Shown in pieces: positions 32,389-35,536 of a stretch of DNA of 35,536 nt. A model generated the notes under the pieces. That model ran no database searches and was not told the origin of the DNA. It saw only the letters and a program-made list of their open reading frames with translations. The first letter of the stretch is position 1. The number at the start of each line of letters is the position of its first letter. The DNA is from Syntrophaceticus sp050949745. GTDB taxonomy: Bacteria; Bacillota; DSM-12270; Thermacetogeniales; Thermacetogeniaceae. Location of the stretch: the NCBI GenBank assembly GCA_050949745.1, contig JBMNGF010000013.1, forward strand, positions 1 to 35,536, written 5' to 3'. A program made the translations under genes and the position numbers.

Positions 32389-33336
32389 ATGCTGGTTGAT
32401 GAAAGACCTCGCATCGAATATGTAGAGAAAGATGAAATGGAGACATATGGGAAGTTTGTGGTAGAGCCGCTGGAGAGAGGGTATGGTACAACGCTAGGCA
32501 ATAGCCTGCGACGCGTGCTGCTATCTTCTCTTGTCGGAGCGGCAGTGACATCGGTCCGTATTGAAGGCGTACTCCATGAATTTAGTGTATTACCGGGAGT
32601 GCGAGAGGACACCACAGATATTATTCTTAATATCAAAGGCTTAGCCTTGAAGATGTACGGGGATGAACCCCAGAATATTCGTTTAGAGGCTGAAGGTAAA
32701 GGTGATGTTACTGCTAAAGACATCATTGCAGGGTCAGATATAGAGATCCTGAATCCTGATTTGCACATTGCCACACTTGAGCAGGATGGTCGTCTCTTTA
32801 TGGAAATGACTGTGGAAAAGGGCCGCGGTTATGTCTCTGCAGAGAGAAATAAAAAAGCAGAGCAGGTAATCGGGGATATCCCTGTGGATTCCATTTTTTC
32901 TCCCATTTATAAGGTCAATTTTACTGTTGAAGATACTCGGGTCGGTCAGCAGACTGACTATGACCGATTGATCTTGGAGGTTTGGGGAAATGGGGCGATT
33001 GCCCCTGACGAGGCAGTGAGCCAGGCTGCAAAGATCATTACCAAATATCTGCAGCTGTTTGTGAACCTCACTGAAATGCCAGAGGAAGAAGTAATAGAAC
33101 CAGAAGAAGAGGAAGAAGAAGAGAATAAAAATCTGGAAATGCCTATTGAGGAAATGGAGCTTTCGGTTCGTTCATATAACTGTTTGAAACGTGCCGGAAT
33201 TAATACTGTGGAGGAACTGACCCAGCGGACCGTCGAGGAAATGATGAAGGTGCGCAACCTGGGGAAAAAATCCCTCGAGGAAGTGGAAAACAAGCTAAGT
33301 GAGCTGGGGCTGTGTCTGAAGAAAAGTGAGGAGTAG
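32389..33336 (+). CDS. rpoA: DNA-directed RNA polymerase subunit alpha
   Basis: Alpha dimerises to scaffold the polymerase; its C-terminal domain contacts UP elements and activators. The 315-aa product shows the NTD motif PLERGYGTTLGNSLRRVLL, then an acidic linker (about residues 230-245, EEEVIEPEEEEEEENKN), and the CTD LSVRSYNCLKRAGINTVEEL with VRNLGKKSLEEVE. ATG 32389 is seven bases after AAGGAGG; an ATG at 32383 is only one base away from it. Confidence 0.98.
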   Translation: MLVDERPRIEYVEKDEMETYGKFVVEPLERGYGTTLGNSLRRVLLSSLVGAAVTSVRIEGVLHEFSVLPGVREDTTDIILNIKGLALKMYGDEPQNIRLEAEGKGDVTAKDIIAGSDIEILNPDLHIATLEQDGRLFMEMTVEKGRGYVSAERNKKAEQVIGDIPVDSIFSPIYKVNFTVEDTRVGQQTDYDRLILEVWGNGAIAPDEAVSQAAKIITKYLQLFVNLTEMPEEEVIEPEEEEEEENKNLEMPIEEMELSVRSYNCLKRAGINTVEELTQRTVEEMMKVRNLGKKSLEEVENKLSELGLCLKKSEE

Positions 33337-33353
33337 AAAGAGGTGACTGTGAT

Positions 33354-33686
33354 ATGCGGAAGTTGGGGTTGCGAACGGACCCGCGGCGGGCGATGCTGCG
33401 GAATATGACCACATCCCTGCTCAAGGAAGAGCGTATAGAAACAACACTAACTAGGGCAAAAGAGGTTCAGCGTTTAGCGGATAAGATGATCAGTTTAGGT
33501 AAACGAGGGGACCTGCACGCTAAGAGACAGGCCTTGGGATATCTACTTGATGAAAGTGTAGTAAAAAAGCTGTTCGATCAAGTAGCTCCAAGGTATCAGG
33601 ATCGTTCTGGCGGCTATACCCGGATTCTAAAAACTGGCTTTCGGCGTGGAGATAGCGCACCCATGGTCATCATCGAGTTTGTTTAA
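33354..33686 (+). CDS. rplQ: 50S ribosomal protein L17
   Basis: L17 lies near the tunnel exit. The 110-aa product begins MRKLGLRTDPRRAMLRNMTT and contains RIETTLTRAKEVQRLADKMI and the C-terminal GGYTRILKTGFRRGDSAPM. ATG follows AAGAGGTGA. In many Firmicutes energy-coupling factor genes come next; here truA follows directly. Confidence 0.98.
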   Translation: MRKLGLRTDPRRAMLRNMTTSLLKEERIETTLTRAKEVQRLADKMISLGKRGDLHAKRQALGYLLDESVVKKLFDQVAPRYQDRSGGYTRILKTGFRRGDSAPMVIIEFV

Positions 33687-33690
33687 ATTT

Positions 33691-34449
33691 ATGCGGCGGC
33701 TCAAAATTACACTGGAATATGACGGCACTAATTTTGCCGGTTTTCAGAAACAGTCTGGTACGAAACAGAGGACAGTACAGGGAGTTCTGGAAGAATCCCT
33801 TTTCAGGCTTACTGGTGAAAAGGTTGCCATCATTGGTGCTGGCAGGACTGACAGTGGTGTTCATGCTTACGGCCAGGTGGTGCACTTTGAAACCGGTTCT
33901 CCTATTCCAGTGGAGCGTTTTTGTGAAGCCTTAAAGGGGCAACTGCCTCCAGATATAGCAGCTGTAGATGCTACAGTGGTAGACGCCTCTTTTCATGCCA
34001 GATATAGTGCTGTTGCTAAAAAATACTGCTACCTGGTTCTCAACAGCAGAAAGCCTATGGCTCTCTGGCGCAATTATTGTTACCGTTATCCCTATCCTCT
34101 GAATATATCAGCAGTGAAGGAATGTGCGGAAGTTCTTATCGGGGAGCATGATTTTAGGGCTTTTTCCGCATCGGGCAGCAGTGAGAAGAGTACGGTGCGG
34201 CGTCTGTTTTCTGTGGATACTGAACAGCAGGGTGGATTGATCAGGTTTACGGTTGTGGGAAATGGTTTTCTCTATAAGATGATGAGGTTGATCGTAGGCA
34301 CCTTGCTCGAGGTAGGAAGCGGCAAACTCTCTCTTGAGCAGGTCAGACAGCTCCTGAAAACAGGAGAAAGGGGAAAAGGTGGAGCTACAGCACCACCACA
34401 AGGGCTCTATCTACTAAAGGTTTTTTATGATACATGTGATTTACCTTGA
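33691..34449 (+). CDS. truA: tRNA pseudouridine(38-40) synthase TruA
   Basis: Isomerises uridines at positions 38-40 of the tRNA anticodon arm. The 252-aa product begins MRRLKITLEYDGTNFAGFQ and carries the catalytic Asp54 in GAGRTDSGVHAYGQ. The C-terminal half has FLYKMMRLIVGTLLEVG. The ATG is only four bases after the rplQ stop and has no clear ribosome binding site, so translation is probably coupled to rplQ. The stop lies within the promoter of rplM. Confidence 0.96.
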   Translation: MRRLKITLEYDGTNFAGFQKQSGTKQRTVQGVLEESLFRLTGEKVAIIGAGRTDSGVHAYGQVVHFETGSPIPVERFCEALKGQLPPDIAAVDATVVDASFHARYSAVAKKYCYLVLNSRKPMALWRNYCYRYPYPLNISAVKECAEVLIGEHDFRAFSASGSSEKSTVRRLFSVDTEQQGGLIRFTVVGNGFLYKMMRLIVGTLLEVGSGKLSLEQVRQLLKTGERGKGGATAPPQGLYLLKVFYDTCDLP

Positions 34450-34475
34450 CAGGTGTTTATCGATTCCCCTAGAAT
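34446..34475 (+). promoter_or_regulatory. Promoter of rplM-rpsI
   Basis: TTGACA (34446-34451), overlapping the truA stop codon, an 18-base spacer, and TAGAAT (34470-34475) form a good promoter match. It lies about 67 bases before rplM. Confidence 0.65.
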
Positions 34476-34541
34476 AAAACCGTAATCAAGACGGATTAGA
34501 TGCGTGCCGGAGGAAAATGTTGAATAGAGGAGGTTATACGA

Positions 34542-34976
34542 GTGCGTACATATATGGCCAAGCCGGAAGAAATGCAGCGCAAGTGGTATCTTATCGATGC
34601 AGAAGATAAAACACTGGGCAGGCTGGCAACTGAGATAGCGCGCATACTGCGTGGAAAGCACAAACCTATTTACACTCCACATATTGATACCGGCGATTAT
34701 GTGGTCGTCATCAATGCGGAGAAGGTGGAGGTTACAGGGAACAAGCATGAAAACAAACTTTATTATCGTCATTCAGGCTACCCTGGTGGTATAAAGTCAA
34801 CTAATTTTGCCACACTTAAACGCACCAAGCCGGAGCGAATTATCGAAAAGGCCGTTTGGGGCATGATCCCCCATAACCGTCTAGGACGAAGCGTCTTTAA
34901 AAAACTGCGAGTTTACCGGGGTACTGATCATCCACACACCGCCCAAAAACCGGAAGTGTGGGAGATAACAGGTTAA
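34542..34976 (+). CDS. rplM: 50S ribosomal protein L13
   Basis: L13 is an early large-subunit assembly protein. The 144-aa product has KWYLIDAEDKTLGRLATEIA, LRGKHKPIYTPHIDTGD and the C-terminal VYRGTDHPHTAQKPEVWEI. GTG 34542 (MRTYMAKPEE) follows GAGGAGG and matches relatives that also begin MRT; an internal ATG at 34554 is the alternative. The gap to rpsI is 165 bases, longer than usual for this pair. Confidence 0.97.
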   Translation: MRTYMAKPEEMQRKWYLIDAEDKTLGRLATEIARILRGKHKPIYTPHIDTGDYVVVINAEKVEVTGNKHENKLYYRHSGYPGGIKSTNFATLKRTKPERIIEKAVWGMIPHNRLGRSVFKKLRVYRGTDHPHTAQKPEVWEITG

Positions 34977-34984
34977 GAGCAATC

Positions 34985-35013
34985 CCAATCACGGGGACGG
35001 TTCTCGTGATTGG
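34985..35013. repeat. Palindrome with GGGACGG core between rplM and rpsI
   Basis: CCAATCACG (34985-34993) pairs perfectly with CGTGATTGG (35005-35013), with the core GGGACGG (34994-35000) in the loop. The arms differ from the TGAGTCAAAG copies, but the core is the same as in the cluster at 66-96. The rest of the rplM-rpsI gap shows no gene. Confidence 0.75.
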
Positions 35014-35141
35014 TTGATTTAGAGAACCATGCTACTCAAAGATATTTGAGGCAGTATATCAAAAGCTAGTACGGCTGGCTTTAATGTGAAATTTAGATTT
35101 CGTTATTATTTAATTCAGGGTATGAAAGGAGGTTACTTTTT

Positions 35142-35534
35142 TTGGCGCAAGTACTTTATCAAGGAACCGGAAGGCGCAAGACATCTGTAGCACGTGTGCG
35201 AATTGTGCCTGGTGAGGGAAATGTCATTATTAATGGAAGACCTATGGATGAATATTTTAACACAAACGCACAGCAGGTTATTGTCAAGCAGCCTTTAGAA
35301 CTTACCAAGATGACTGGTCGATTTGATGTTATTGCCAATGTTGATGGTGGCGGTGCAAGTGGACAGGCGGGAGCAGTTCGTCTCGGTCTGGCACGAGCTT
35401 TATTGAAAGCAGACCCTAACCTGAGACCTTTCCTGAAAAAGGCCGGGTTTTTAACAAGAGATCCACGCATGAAAGAAAGAAAGAAATACGGGTTCAAAAA
35501 GGCTCGCAAAGCTCCACAGTTTTCCAAGCGTTAA
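35142..35534 (+). CDS. rpsI: 30S ribosomal protein S9
   Basis: S9 reaches with its C-terminal tail to the P-site tRNA. The 130-aa product begins MAQVLYQGTGRRKTSVARVR and ends KKARKAPQFSKR, with the conserved terminal Ser-Lys-Arg. It starts with TTG, ten bases after AAAGGAGG. The stop lies two bases before the window end, so the gene is complete. Confidence 0.98.
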   Translation: MAQVLYQGTGRRKTSVARVRIVPGEGNVIINGRPMDEYFNTNAQQVIVKQPLELTKMTGRFDVIANVDGGGASGQAGAVRLGLARALLKADPNLRPFLKKAGFLTRDPRMKERKKYGFKKARKAPQFSKR

Positions 35535-35536
35535 AA

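Noticed and set aside
32181..32774. Long minus-strand reading frame opposite rpsD and rpoA
   Set aside because: Both genes underneath are highly conserved; the antisense frame has no family features.
1..35536. Defence, prophage or biosynthetic gene system
   Set aside because: Apart from gdhA, all genes belong to the transcription and translation cluster or its usual companions.

Overview
The window carries the rRNA-tail and the large transcription/translation super-cluster of a Firmicute, almost certainly a member of class Clostridia. Signs are the str-S10-spc-alpha gene order, a zinc-ribbon type Z S14, four-Cys L33/L36/S4/Adk proteins, AGGAGG ribosome binding sites, frequent GTG/TTG starts and an L7Ae-family gene between rpoC and rpsL. 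The genus cannot be fixed from the sequence alone. All genes lie on the plus strand.

Layout. Positions 1-127 hold a cluster of short palindromes. They are followed by a 5S rRNA, a tRNA-Asn(GTT) with encoded CCA and an intrinsic terminator. A gene-poor stretch with another palindrome (about 387-839) precedes a glutamate dehydrogenase gene. From 2218 on come promoters and rpmG-secE-nusG-rplK-rplA. An extended -10 promoter and an L10-type attenuator leader then drive rplJ-rplL. A terminator followed directly by a promoter separates rplL from rpoB-rpoC. After rpoC lies a 163-nt inverted-repeat element, a new promoter, then the L7Ae-like gene, rpsL, rpsG, fusA and tuf. The S10/spc block (rpsJ to secY) follows with tight spacing and several overlaps, then adk, map, a KOW-domain gene, infA, rpmJ, rpsM, rpsK, rpsD, rpoA, rplQ and truA. 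A promoter overlapping the end of truA serves rplM and rpsI, which closes the window.

The genes work together as the core expression machinery: RNA polymerase subunits (rpoA, rpoB, rpoC), the elongation factor NusG, both elongation GTPases, IF1, about thirty ribosomal proteins, the Sec translocon (secE, secY), N-terminal Met removal (map), adenylate balance (adk) and tRNA pseudouridylation (truA). Regulation visible in the DNA consists of at least five promoters with TTGAC(A/T) -35 boxes, most with a TGn extended -10, one L10 autoregulatory leader and two intrinsic terminators.

I see no defence system, prophage, CRISPR array or other new multi-gene system. The points worth a second look are local: a GGGACGG-core palindrome family at four sites, a likely frameshifted C-terminus of rpoB, a three-copy 24-bp repeat inside rpoC, a long inverted-repeat element after rpoC, a four-cysteine insertion in EF-Tu, a long lysine-rich N-terminus on SecE, an S17 tail read through the L14 start, and absence of rpmD (L30) from its usual slot.
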